A stretch of DNA of 64,000 bases from Rhizobiales bacterium 62-17. GTDB lineage: Bacteria; Pseudomonadota; Alphaproteobacteria; Rhizobiales; Beijerinckiaceae. The stretch spans positions 1,236,166 through 1,300,165 of the forward strand of contig MKVW01000009.1 of NCBI GenBank assembly GCA_001898965.1, read 5' to 3'. Of this stretch, positions 26,782-34,994 are shown piece after piece (positions within the stretch are counted from its first letter, which is position 1; every line of letters starts with the position of its first letter). The notes under the pieces were generated by a model. The model did not search any database. It had not been told where the DNA came from and saw only the letters and a program-made list of their open reading frames with translations. A program made the position numbers and the translations under genes.

Positions 26782-27655
26782 GCCCGTTGCCTTTCCCCGC
26801 AAAAGCCCGCGATTGCATATCCCTGAACGTGCGCCGCAGCAGCACGGCCGCCTGCTTGCGCTTGGTATCGGCGCGACCCTGGTGGTTTTCCATCGGTTCC
26901 ATAGTGGCGGTGATGGCCTCGGCCATGTCGGCCAGCATCGGCGCTGTCGCGTCGGCGGCGATGCGCAAAGCGGACGTCGCCGGACTGAGCAACGGCGTTG
27001 CCTCGGAGCCGAAGATGACGACATCGAGGTTTTCCAGCGTATCGCCAGAACGGCGCGCCCGCACCGCAATGCCGACGGTGGCGAAATCGCCATGCCGCCG
27101 GGCCAGTTCGGCAAAGCCGAACACCTCGTCATCGGCAGCGCGCGGAAAGATCACTTCGGTGATCATTTCATCGTCTTGCCGGTCGGTCTGATAAAGCCCT
27201 TGAAAGAAATCGCGGGCCGCCACCGTGCGCCGGGCCCCCTGCTTTTCAAGAACGATTTTGGCATTGAGCGTCACCGCCAGTGCCGGCATTTCCGCCGAAG
27301 GATCGGCAAGCGCCAGGCTGCCGCAGGTGGTGCCGCGATTGCGCACCGCCATATGCGCCACGTGGGGCAAAGCCATGGCGAGCAGAGGTACCTGCCGGGC
27401 GATGACCGGCGAATGGAGGACATCGACGTGCCGCACCAGGGCGCCGATGCGAATACCGTCTGCACGGTCCTCGATGCCGCGCAGGGCGCCGATCCGGTTG
27501 ATGTCGACCAGCAGGGCCGGCGCCGACAGGCGCATGTTCAACGAGGCGATCAGGCTTTGCCCGCCGGCCAGCACTTGCGCGCCATCGTCAGCCAAAAGCG
27601 ACAGCGCCTCTGCAAGCTCGTCCGGTCTTCGATAGGCAAAAGCCGGCGCTTTCAT
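26774..27655 (-). CDS. FAD-binding middle subunit of the molybdenum hydroxylase (CoxM-like)
   Basis: A 293-residue protein. FAD contacts appear as LAGGQSLIASLNMRL and RNRGTTCGSLALADPSAEMPA, the two conserved loops of the CoxM/XDH flavin domain. The tail of about 40 residues is basic. The ATG at 27655 overlaps the DctM stop (ATGA), directly joining transporter and enzyme in one coupled transcript. An upstream extension of the frame is a shadow of dctM and is excluded. Confidence 0.92.
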   Translation of the reverse strand: MKAPAFAYRRPDELAEALSLLADDGAQVLAGGQSLIASLNMRLSAPALLVDINRIGALRGIEDRADGIRIGALVRHVDVLHSPVIARQVPLLAMALPHVAHMAVRNRGTTCGSLALADPSAEMPALAVTLNAKIVLEKQGARRTVAARDFFQGLYQTDRQDDEMITEVIFPRAADDEVFGFAELARRHGDFATVGIAVRARRSGDTLENLDVVIFGSEATPLLSPATSALRIAADATAPMLADMAEAITATMEPMENHQGRADTKRKQAAVLLRRTFRDMQSRAFAGKGNGHD

Positions 27656-28962
27656 GGGCTCGCCACGAAAGCCGTGACGATGGCCGGGAAGACGAAGATC
27701 AGCACCATCATCAAGATCGTCAGCCAGACATAGGGAATGGCGGCGCGATAGATCAGCCCGACCGTGATGCCGGGCGGCGACACGCCTTTGAGCACGAAGA
27801 GCAGCAGGCCGAAGGGTGGCGTCAGCAGGCCGATCTGCATGCACAGCAGGTAGAGAATGCCGAACCAGACCAGATCGACGCCCATGGCGCGCAGGATCGG
27901 CATGTAGAACGGCAAAGTGATCATCATGATGCTGGTCTGATCGATGAAGAAGCCGAGCACCAGGAGAATGGCTAGCATGCCGATGAGAATGACGGTCTGC
28001 GGCAGGTTGGAGCTTTCGATCAAAGCCACCAGACCGGCGGTGGCGCCGGAGAAGCTCAGAAGCTGCGCGAAAGTCGTGGCGCCGACGATGATGAAGAGCA
28101 GCGCGCCGGAGATCGAGGCCGTGCCCATTAGTGACTTTTGCAGGCTCTCCCACGTCAATTGGCGATAGAGCAGCGCAACGAGCACGGTGGCCAAAGCGCC
28201 AAGCGCGCTGGCTTCCGTCGGCGTTGCCCAGCCGCCGATCATCGAGACCACGACGAGGGCGAAAATGCCGATCAGCGGCAGCACGGTGACGGCGAGATTG
28301 AGCCAGGGATGGGCCACTGGCGCACTGGTGTCTTCATAGGTCGGCGCCAGTTCCGGGTTGAGCCAGCAGCGCAGGATGACATAGCCGATGAACAGCGCCG
28401 CCAGGATGAGGCCGGGCACGATGCCGCCGACCAACAGACCGGTAATCGAAATGCCGGCGAGGCTGCCGAGCAGAACGGCGAGGCCGGAGGGCGGAATCAG
28501 GATATCGACGCCGCCGATGGCGAGGATCGGCCCCATCGCCGTTTTCGGCTCGTAGTTGCGTTGCAGCATCTGCGGCAGCAGCAGGGAGCCCAGCATGGCG
28601 GTGGTGGCGATGGTCGAGCCGGAAATGGCCGAAAAGATCGTACCCGCCACCAGGGTCACCACGGCCAGGCGGCCGGGCACGCGGCGGATCACCGCGTCGA
28701 CCGCATCGATCGACTTCATCGCCAGGCCGGTATGAAAGAGCACTTCGCCCATCAGCACGAACAGCGGAATCGGCACCAGCGAGAACTGGGCGACGGACAA
28801 TTGTTCGTTGCGCACCATCTGTTCGAGGCCCGGAAAGCCGCCGAAGATCAGATAGGAGCCGACGATATTGATGATGAAGAAGACGAAGGCGACGGGCAGA
28901 GCGGTGAGCAGCAGGCCGACTTTCGACGCGAACATCAGCGTCAGGATGGATCCCCAGCTCAC
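27652..28962 (-). CDS. dctM: TRAP transporter large permease (DctM)
   Basis: A 436-residue membrane protein with about twelve helices. Typical DctM stretches include PLFVLMGEVLFHTGLA, SGSTIATTAMLGSLLLPQM, PPSGLAVLLGSLAGIS, FFIDQTSIMMITLPFYMPI and GLLTPPFGLLLFVLKGV. It forms the sodium-driven channel for a periplasmic-binding-protein-dependent importer of carboxylates. The GTG start overlaps the DctQ stop (GTGA). Confidence 0.93.
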   Translation of the reverse strand: MSWGSILTLMFASKVGLLLTALPVAFVFFIINIVGSYLIFGGFPGLEQMVRNEQLSVAQFSLVPIPLFVLMGEVLFHTGLAMKSIDAVDAVIRRVPGRLAVVTLVAGTIFSAISGSTIATTAMLGSLLLPQMLQRNYEPKTAMGPILAIGGVDILIPPSGLAVLLGSLAGISITGLLVGGIVPGLILAALFIGYVILRCWLNPELAPTYEDTSAPVAHPWLNLAVTVLPLIGIFALVVVSMIGGWATPTEASALGALATVLVALLYRQLTWESLQKSLMGTASISGALLFIIVGATTFAQLLSFSGATAGLVALIESSNLPQTVILIGMLAILLVLGFFIDQTSIMMITLPFYMPILRAMGVDLVWFGILYLLCMQIGLLTPPFGLLLFVLKGVSPPGITVGLIYRAAIPYVWLTILMMVLIFVFPAIVTAFVASP

Positions 28963-29495
28963 GGCAGTTCCTCCGCTCTCAGGCCCGGAACATGTTCGGA
29001 AGCCTCGGTACTCACGCGATGGGATTTCAACATGACCATCAATTCCAGCGCCTGCACGCCCATGACGAGGCAGGTGAGCGGGATGATCCAGTCAAGCCAC
29101 CACTGTGGGAAAATCAGATCCTTGAAGATCAAGGTGGCCGATTGAATATTGCCGATCATGATCATGGTGCTGACCACGCCGGTGATCACGCAAATCAGAA
29201 TGATGCAGGCCAGCGCGAAATATTCCAGCGCTCGCGCCGTCGCCTGATCCACCCGCGACATGAGGATGTCGACGCGGATGTGCTCGTTCGTGCGCAAAAG
29301 ATGCGGCGCGGCGAAGAACGTCGAGATGAAGAGGCCATATTCGGTCAGCTCGATGAGGCCGACGATCGAAGGAAAGCCAAATATCCGCAGAATGACCTCG
29401 GCACTGATGCCGAGCGTCATCGCCGCGATGGAGGCCACGGCCAGGATGCAGAGAAGACGCACCAACCAGCCGTTGAGCCGAAAAATCATCTGCAT
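28959..29495 (-). CDS. dctQ: TRAP transporter small permease (DctQ)
   Basis: A 178-residue protein with four membrane helices, the standard DctQ topology, and the loop LLRTNEHIRVDILMSRV, matching the family's R-x-x-x-H-I-x-V-D/E pattern after the second helix. The C-terminal tail (RVSTEASEHV) is cytosolic. Start is ATG 29495 or the Met two codons later; the ribosome site is weak. It sits between DctP (30 bases) and DctM (overlap). Confidence 0.9.
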   Translation of the reverse strand: MQMIFRLNGWLVRLLCILAVASIAAMTLGISAEVILRIFGFPSIVGLIELTEYGLFISTFFAAPHLLRTNEHIRVDILMSRVDQATARALEYFALACIILICVITGVVSTMIMIGNIQSATLIFKDLIFPQWWLDWIIPLTCLVMGVQALELMVMLKSHRVSTEASEHVPGLRAEELP

Positions 29496-29525
29496 ACCGC
29501 GGCCCCACGCACTCTGTCTGAAGAC

Positions 29526-30515
29526 TTATTTCTTGGTCAGCAGCGGTTGCAGCTTGCCGATGGCGTCGGGGCTGAGCTTTTTCAAATCGTCCCAGTAGAG
29601 ATCGATCGCCGTCTGCTTGAACTGCGGCCCGAAATCGACCGACTTGATGCCGGCCTTGGTCTGGGTGGCTAATGTCGCCTTGGTGGTGTCGGCCGTGTAT
29701 TTCTCATTGTCTTGTTCGAACCAGACGACCGCGTCGTCGATGACCTTACGCTGCGCCGCATCGAGCGAATCATACTTACGCTTGTTCATCAGGATATTGA
29801 CGATCACGTTGTAGAAGCCGGGATCGACGCGGACTTTCGTCAGCTTTTCCCAGCCGAAGTCCTCGATGCCCCACAGCGGCCAGCCGTAGCCCTGCACGGT
29901 GCCGCGTTCGAGGGCGGTATAGACTTCCGGTGCCGCGATATTCACGCCGGCGATGCCATAATGTTTGAAAATGGCATTGTAATTCGGCTGGCCGCGAAAG
30001 CGCAGACCCTTGAGATCGTTGATGCCGGAAACCGCCATCTCCTTGGTGAGATAGAGATGGAACGGCACGCCGATGCCATAGGTGGTCAGATACATCGAAT
30101 CCATCCGCTGGATGGCGATCTTGTTGAGCGTTTCATACGCGCCGGACTTGCGCTGTTCGGCGAGCGACATGTCGGAGAGGATCTGCGCGTCGCCCTCCAC
30201 CATCACGCTCTTGTAATAGGTCGGCGGAATGGAGGCGATGTCGAGCACGCCGGTGCGCACTGCCTGCGCCTGGCCATCGGCGGGAACCGCTTCCGGACCA
30301 CCGACGATGCGGATTTGCAGCACGCCCTTGCCGGTTTCGTTGACGTGATCGACGAAGCGCTTGAACGGAATGCCATAGGTGGTGGTGGGCGGCACGAAGA
30401 CGGCAGCCTTCAACGTGATTTCCGCCGCCGATGCACCGCCGACCGCGAACAGACAGCCCAGGGCCGTCGCTAAAAACCGAAGGGGAGGGGAGGCCAAGCG
30501 GGGCTGCGCACGCAT
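29526..30515 (-). CDS. dctP: TRAP transporter periplasmic binding protein (DctP)
   Basis: A 329-residue secreted protein with a Sec signal ending GGASAAE. The DctP fold is seen in VFVPPTTTYGIPFKRFVDHV, LQIRIVGGPEAV, LKGLRFRG with the conserved carboxylate-binding Arg, and EVYTALERGTVQGYGWP. The VPPTTTYG opening and PEAVPADGQ loop resemble the DctP subgroup found near aromatic or heteroaromatic acid genes, but the ligand is not certain. AAGGAG lies eight bases before the ATG. It heads the operon, with its promoter in the 415-base gap upstream. Confidence 0.9.
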   Translation of the reverse strand: MRAQPRLASPPLRFLATALGCLFAVGGASAAEITLKAAVFVPPTTTYGIPFKRFVDHVNETGKGVLQIRIVGGPEAVPADGQAQAVRTGVLDIASIPPTYYKSVMVEGDAQILSDMSLAEQRKSGAYETLNKIAIQRMDSMYLTTYGIGVPFHLYLTKEMAVSGINDLKGLRFRGQPNYNAIFKHYGIAGVNIAAPEVYTALERGTVQGYGWPLWGIEDFGWEKLTKVRVDPGFYNVIVNILMNKRKYDSLDAAQRKVIDDAVVWFEQDNEKYTADTTKATLATQTKAGIKSVDFGPQFKQTAIDLYWDDLKKLSPDAIGKLQPLLTKK

Positions 30516-30930
30516 AACAAAATCTCCTTCGGTTTTGAAGAATTATGGTAATAAACAATGTTTGCGTCTCATAATTCAGTCAAGAGGCTTTTTTCAGCAA
30601 AACCGATTATTATTCGAGCAGTATATGCTGCATTGCAGCGCAATTCGTTTGCGGCGATCATTTCTTTCGCGGTGCCGCAAGGTGATCGCGTTACGACGGA
30701 TATCGGTTTCTGGAATTGCCAAGTAATGCTTGTAAGGCAGGCATTTCTTTTGCGAGCATTAGGCGATCTGGCCTGAGGAGCATAGTGAGGACGCTGAGGC
30801 GTCATCCCGTCTGCCTGAATTTTTCGCTTTCAAAACCGAAGAAGATTCTATTTTATGATACAGTATAGAGCCGGCGCAGTGCCGCTATCCTCAGTTTTCC
30901 GCCCTTTGCGCGGGCCTAACGGAGAATGTC
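30516..30930. promoter_or_regulatory. Divergent regulatory region between TRAP/hydroxylase operon and VOC/dioxygenase operon
   Basis: A 415-base, AT-rich gap with no convincing gene, unusual in this dense window. It separates two oppositely directed catabolic operons and must hold both promoters. An inverted repeat GAATTATG/CATAATTC (30540-30547 and 30570-30577) has its arms three helical turns apart, close to dctP. A 13-base palindrome GCTGCATTGCAGC lies at 30627-30639. AT-rich stretches (TTTTATGATACAGTATAGAG near 30851-30870) lie 60-80 bases before the VOC gene and could include its -10 region. The TetR gene at 34351 is the nearest regulator. Confidence 0.55.
30540..30577. promoter_or_regulatory. 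Inverted repeat upstream of dctP, possible operator
   Basis: Perfect 8-base arms GAATTATG (30540-30547) and CATAATTC (30570-30577) with a 22-base AT-rich spacer. The arm starts are 30 bases apart, which places them on one face of the helix. The repeat begins 25 bases upstream of the dctP start, where a repressor would block transcription. No regulator can be assigned from sequence. Confidence 0.35.
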
Positions 30931-31329
30931 ATGGCCAAAATCAGACATATTGCCATTCAAGTGCCCGATCTTGAGAAGGCCGCGGCCTTCTATGAGGGCG
31001 CGTTCGAGCTGAAACGGGTCAGCCAGGTCGACAGTCCGATCGGCAATGCCATCTCGCTGTCGGACGGCGTGATGAACCTCACCCTGCTGCACTTCCCCGA
31101 AGGGACGATCGGCGGCAAGGGCGGCCCGGAGTGGGCCGGCCTGCATCATTTCGGCTTTGTCGTCGACAACGAGGACGAGACCGCCGCGAAGATCAAACAG
31201 CTCGGCGGGGAATTCTTCATGCAACTGCCGAGCTATCCCGGCGTCGATGCCGAGAAGAAGTTCAAGGACATCAACGGCATTGTCTTCGACGTCTCGGCGC
31301 ACGATTGGCGGCAGTCGAAGGACGTCTGA
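30931..31329 (+). CDS. VOC-family (glyoxalase/dioxygenase fold) protein
   Basis: A 132-residue single-domain protein with paired beta-alpha-beta-beta-beta modules: IRHIAIQVPDLEKAAAFYEG and GLHHFGFVVDNEDETAAKI. The histidines in RHIAI and LHHFGF can bind a metal; the usual acidic ligand in the last strand is weak (GIVFDVS). Members are isomerases, lyases or extradiol dioxygenases. GGAG precedes the ATG. The TGA overlaps the ATG of the next gene (TGATG), so it is coupled to the TarD-like dehydratase and Rieske dioxygenase genes. Confidence 0.82.
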   Translation: MAKIRHIAIQVPDLEKAAAFYEGAFELKRVSQVDSPIGNAISLSDGVMNLTLLHFPEGTIGGKGGPEWAGLHHFGFVVDNEDETAAKIKQLGGEFFMQLPSYPGVDAEKKFKDINGIVFDVSAHDWRQSKDV

Positions 31330-32489
31330 TGCGTATCCTGGCCATCAGGGAAAAGACGGTCGCGCTGGGTTCGGCCAGCCGCAATTCCAGCATCGGCTTC
31401 GGCGGCATGACGGCGAGCGCGCTCGCCATTCACACCGATGCGGTGCGTGATGGCCGGCCCGTCGTTGGCCTCGCTTTCGATTCGATCGGCCGCTATGGCC
31501 ATGGCGGCCTGCTGCGCGAACGCTTTATCCCGCGCCTTGCCGAGGCTTCGTCTGAATCGTATTCCGATGGCAGCGGCGGCATCGATCCGCATAAAGCCTG
31601 GGCGCTCGTCATGGCGGACGAGAAGCCGGGCGGTCATGGCGAGCGCTGCGGCGCGGTCGGTCTCATCGACGCGGCGCTCTGGGATCTCAAGGCGAAACTG
31701 GCCGGCGTGCCTCTGTGGAAATTGCTGGCGGAAGTATCCGGACAGGCAGCCGATGGGCACGTGCCTGTCTACGCCAGCGGCGGCCATTACCGTGATGTTG
31801 ATGACATCAAGCTTCTTTGCGCCGATATCAGTCGCGCCGTCGATGAAGGCCACCGCCGCTTTAAGATCAAGATCGGCGGCGTGGCTCTGGCGGAAGACGT
31901 GGCGCGTGTCGCAGCGATCCACGCATTGCTTGGCCCGGGCATGTCGCTCGCGGTCGATGGTAACGGCACGTTCGATCGCGAGAAAACCCTGCGCTATGTG
32001 GAGGCCCTGGCGCCTTTCGCGCTCGCCTGGATCGAAGAGCCCGTGCATCCGCTCGATTACGATCTGCATCGCGAGATCGCCGCTGCCTCACCCTTGCCGC
32101 TGGCGACAGGCGAGAATCTCTTTTCCCGCGACGATGCGCGTAATCTCTTGCGCCATGGCGGCCTGCGGCCCGAGCGCGACATGCTGCAATTCGATATTTC
32201 GCTCAGCTACGGCCTCGTCGAATATCTGCGCATTCTCGACGATCTCGAGACGCACCGCTGGAGCCGCCAGCGTTGCGCGCCCCATGCCGGCCATCTGTTC
32301 GCCGCCCATGGTGTTGGCGGTCTCGGGCTTGGCCTCGCCGAAGTGGCGATGGATCAAGCGAGCCTGTTCGGCAGTCTGACCGCGCATTTGGTCGTGCGAG
32401 ATGGCAAGGCCGTTCTGCCCGATCGGCCCGGCGTTGGCCTGGAAACCTGCCCGCCCTTCCAGATGATTTTCGAAAACCTTCTCCAGTGA
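31329..32489 (+). CDS. Enolase-superfamily dehydratase, D-tartrate dehydratase (TarD)-like
   Basis: A 386-residue protein of the mandelate racemase/muconate lactonizing enzyme superfamily. Metal ligands and catalytic residues appear in order: KIKIG (catalytic Lys), LAVDGNGTF, WIEEPVHPLDY, ATGENLFS. Stretches such as FDSIGRYGHGGLLRERF, DEKPGGHGER and SRDDARNLLRHGG closely follow my memory of Bradyrhizobium D-tartrate dehydratase, as does a histidine in CAPHAGH. It should dehydrate a D-sugar acid or hydroxy-dicarboxylate. Being sandwiched between a VOC protein and a Rieske dioxygenase is odd for tartrate use, so the real substrate may differ. Confidence 0.8.
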   Translation: MRILAIREKTVALGSASRNSSIGFGGMTASALAIHTDAVRDGRPVVGLAFDSIGRYGHGGLLRERFIPRLAEASSESYSDGSGGIDPHKAWALVMADEKPGGHGERCGAVGLIDAALWDLKAKLAGVPLWKLLAEVSGQAADGHVPVYASGGHYRDVDDIKLLCADISRAVDEGHRRFKIKIGGVALAEDVARVAAIHALLGPGMSLAVDGNGTFDREKTLRYVEALAPFALAWIEEPVHPLDYDLHREIAAASPLPLATGENLFSRDDARNLLRHGGLRPERDMLQFDISLSYGLVEYLRILDDLETHRWSRQRCAPHAGHLFAAHGVGGLGLGLAEVAMDQASLFGSLTAHLVVRDGKAVLPDRPGVGLETCPPFQMIFENLLQ

Positions 32490-32497
32490 GGCCCACC

Positions 32498-33832
32498 ATG
32501 ATTGAACCTCATGCCCTCGATATCCCGACCGCCGACGACATTCGCGGTCTCGTGCGCCCCGATCATGTGCATCGGCGCGCCTATGCCGATCCCGCCGTGT
32601 TTCAATTGGAACAGGAGCGCATCTTTGGCCGGCTCTGGATCTATGTCGCCCATGAAAGCCAGGTGAAGAAGCCGGGCGATTTCGTGCGCACGCGGCTCGG
32701 CGGCCACGAAGTTCTGGTGACACGCGGCGAGGATGAAAAGATCAATGTCTTGATCAACCGCTGTCCGCATCGCGGCGCGCGGCTCTGCATGGTCGATCAA
32801 GGCACGAGCCGGCTGTTCAGCTGCCCTTATCATGCCTGGGTGTTCAAGCCCGATGGCTCCCTCTCGTCGGTACCGCACCGCCAGAGTTATCCTGCAAGCT
32901 TCGATCTGAACGATCCTATTAATCACATGCAGCGGATCAAGCAGATCCAGACCTATCGCGGTTTCATCTTCGCCACGCTGAATGAAAACCCCGCGCCTTT
33001 GCTCAATCATCTCGGCGCGATGACTGAGGTGATCGACAATCTCGTCGATCGCGCGCCCGATGGCGAAGTGGAAATGGGTGAGTCCTATTTCTCGGTGGAA
33101 TATCGCGGCAATTGGAAGCTGCATATGGAAAATGCCGCCGACATTTTCCACCCGAGCTTCGTTCATGCCTCCTCGGTGATGCCGGCGCGCAAGGCGCCCG
33201 CCAATGCCTCGATCCTCGATCAGGATCAGACGCGCGAAATGCTGCTCGCCAACGGCTTCGGCTTCAAGGAATGGGAAGGCATTCAGCTCAACGGCCTGCC
33301 GGGCGGCCATGCCTATATGACCAATATCTATTCCAACGGCGTGCTGGTGCAGAAGGAAGCCGATACTATTGCGACGCAATATCGGGCGGCCCTCGTCGCC
33401 AAGGTCGGCGAGGAGCGTACGGCTGAGATTCTCGGCATGAACCGCTTCAACAACATCGTCTATCCCAATCTCATCATCAACGCGCAGTATCAGCAGATGC
33501 GGGTGGCGACGCCGATCGCCGTCGATCGCACATTGGTGCGCATCTATTGCTTCCGCCTCAAGGGCGCGCCGGACGAAATGTTCCACCGCTCGGTGCGCTT
33601 CCTGACGACATTAGGCTCGCCGGCCTCGATGATCTTCTCCGATGACATCGAAATGCTCGAGCGCTGCCAGCAGGGCCTGTCGAAGGACGAAGGCCCCTGG
33701 GTCGATTTCTCCCGCGGCTTCGACAGCGATCGCCGCGATGCCAATGGCATGCTTTCGGGCGCGGCAAGCGAAATGCCGATGCGCGTCCAATTCCAGGCAT
33801 GGCTCAACTATCTGACCGCCGAGGCTGCCTGA
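32498..33832 (+). CDS. Rieske aromatic-ring-hydroxylating dioxygenase, large (alpha) subunit
   Basis: A 444-residue protein. The Rieske cluster ligands are CPHRGARLC...SCPYH (CxH-x17-CxxH), and the mononuclear iron site is ENAADIFHPSFVH with the Asp that links adjacent subunits. This is the catalytic subunit of an enzyme adding O2 across an aromatic ring to give a cis-diol. ATG 32498 follows the dehydratase stop by eight bases. Its stop overlaps the beta-subunit start (TGATG). The ferredoxin and reductase needed for electron supply are not encoded in the window. Confidence 0.93.
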   Translation: MIEPHALDIPTADDIRGLVRPDHVHRRAYADPAVFQLEQERIFGRLWIYVAHESQVKKPGDFVRTRLGGHEVLVTRGEDEKINVLINRCPHRGARLCMVDQGTSRLFSCPYHAWVFKPDGSLSSVPHRQSYPASFDLNDPINHMQRIKQIQTYRGFIFATLNENPAPLLNHLGAMTEVIDNLVDRAPDGEVEMGESYFSVEYRGNWKLHMENAADIFHPSFVHASSVMPARKAPANASILDQDQTREMLLANGFGFKEWEGIQLNGLPGGHAYMTNIYSNGVLVQKEADTIATQYRAALVAKVGEERTAEILGMNRFNNIVYPNLIINAQYQQMRVATPIAVDRTLVRIYCFRLKGAPDEMFHRSVRFLTTLGSPASMIFSDDIEMLERCQQGLSKDEGPWVDFSRGFDSDRRDANGMLSGAASEMPMRVQFQAWLNYLTAEAA

Positions 33833-34323
33833 TGCTCGACCCGACGACCCAAAGACAGATCGAGCTCTTTTTGTTCGAGGAGGCTCGTCTCCTCGACAGC
33901 GGCGATTTTCAAGGCTGGCTGAAACTCTATGAACCGCAGGGCATTTATTGGATGCCAAGCAAGCCAGGCCAGACCGATCCGCTCAACGTCGCCTCGATCA
34001 TCTACGAGGATCACGGCATCCTGTCGATCCGTGTTCAGCGGCTTCTGGAAGAGCGCGCCTTGGTGCTGACGCCGATGCCGCGCACCACCCACGTGGTCGG
34101 CAATATCGAAGCCGAACCGGCGGGGCAGGAGGCGGGTGAAGCGGCCTTCAAGGTCGGCGCCACCTTCATCTGCATCGTCCATCAAGGCGACAAACAGACG
34201 CTCTATTCAGGCCGCCATTCCTATGATCTGGTTCGCTCGGGCGAGGCGTTTCGAATCAAGATGAAGCGGGTTGCCTTGATGAACAGCGACGCCACGCATG
34301 CACCGATGACGATCCCGTTATAG
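33832..34323 (+). CDS. Aromatic-ring-hydroxylating dioxygenase, small (beta) subunit
   Basis: A 163-residue protein of the NTF2-like beta-subunit family: IELFLFEEARLLDSGDFQGW at the start, IYWMP, the PRTTHVVGNI strand and SGRHSYDLVRSG near the end. It is structural and completes the alpha3beta3 hexamer. It starts at the ATG that overlaps the alpha-subunit stop. The 27-base gap to the TetR gene suggests the regulator is in the same transcript. Confidence 0.92.
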   Translation: MLDPTTQRQIELFLFEEARLLDSGDFQGWLKLYEPQGIYWMPSKPGQTDPLNVASIIYEDHGILSIRVQRLLEERALVLTPMPRTTHVVGNIEAEPAGQEAGEAAFKVGATFICIVHQGDKQTLYSGRHSYDLVRSGEAFRIKMKRVALMNSDATHAPMTIPL

Positions 34324-34350
34324 GGATGCCCATGAGGGACGAAGGAGAGC

Positions 34351-34926
34351 ATGGTTCAGGTCAAGAAGAAGGAAATCCGGCAGGCTATCCTGGATAGCGC
34401 CTATGACCTCTTCTCTGAGCGCGGCTATCACAGCACCACCCTGCAAGAGATCGCTGATCGGACGGGGATCGGCGTCAGCAGCGTCTATTCCTATTTTCCT
34501 TCTAAAATCGATTTGCTCTATGCGGTCCTGGTGCCCTGGTACAAGGAGGCTTTCGAGCGGCTCGAAAAGCGTGTCGGCAAGCAGAAAGACAATCGCGAGA
34601 AGCTGCGCACCATCATGCTGGGTGTGTGGCGCGATATGCCCGAGGAGAATGTCGGCCTCGTCAACAGCCTGATGGAGGCCCTGGCCTCGGCCGACCCGAA
34701 GAAACCCAAGCCGGCTCCGCTGCTGAAATGGACCGAAGACCGTTTGATGGAGATGCTGAAGGGCGTTCTGCCGGACAATGGCTTCGACTATGACGTGCTG
34801 CCGAACCTGTTCATGATGGCCAACGACGGTTTCGTCATTAACCGCCGCCTCAACGACCTGCGCGACATCGAGCGCCTGTGCAACGCCATGTGCGACATCA
34901 TTCTGGGGCCGGCCGCGAAGAGCTGA
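34351..34926 (+). CDS. TetR-family transcriptional regulator
   Basis: A 191-residue protein with an N-terminal TetR helix-turn-helix (IRQAILDSAYDLFSERGYHS, TLQEIADRTGIGVSSVYSYF) and a C-terminal ligand domain. AAGGAG lies before the ATG. Located at the end of the VOC/dioxygenase operon, it is the likely ligand-responsive repressor of that operon and perhaps of the divergent TRAP operon. Confidence 0.9.
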   Translation: MVQVKKKEIRQAILDSAYDLFSERGYHSTTLQEIADRTGIGVSSVYSYFPSKIDLLYAVLVPWYKEAFERLEKRVGKQKDNREKLRTIMLGVWRDMPEENVGLVNSLMEALASADPKKPKPAPLLKWTEDRLMEMLKGVLPDNGFDYDVLPNLFMMANDGFVINRRLNDLRDIERLCNAMCDIILGPAAKS

Positions 34927-34948
34927 GTTGCTGCCCGTCTCGGTGCCG

Positions 34949-34980
34949 TTCCCGACGCGCCCAAAGGGCGCGAGCGGGAA
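34949..34980. terminator. Strong hairpin between convergent tetR and desaturase genes
   Basis: TTCCCG-A-CGCGCCC, loop AAA, GGGCGCG-AG-CGGGAA: a near-perfect GC-rich stem of thirteen pairs, 22 bases after the TetR stop and 14 before the convergent desaturase stop. No T-run follows on either side, so it may be a REP-like element (TCATTCCCG type) or a hairpin aiding termination and mRNA stability for both genes. Confidence 0.55.
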
Positions 34981-34994
34981 TGACCGAAGGAGTC

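Noticed and set aside
23945..27655. Carbon monoxide dehydrogenase (CoxMSL) for the three-subunit molybdenum hydroxylase
   Set aside because: The large subunit lacks the AYxCSFR active-site loop and has SGVLRAVGQP; subunit order alone does not make it a CO dehydrogenase.
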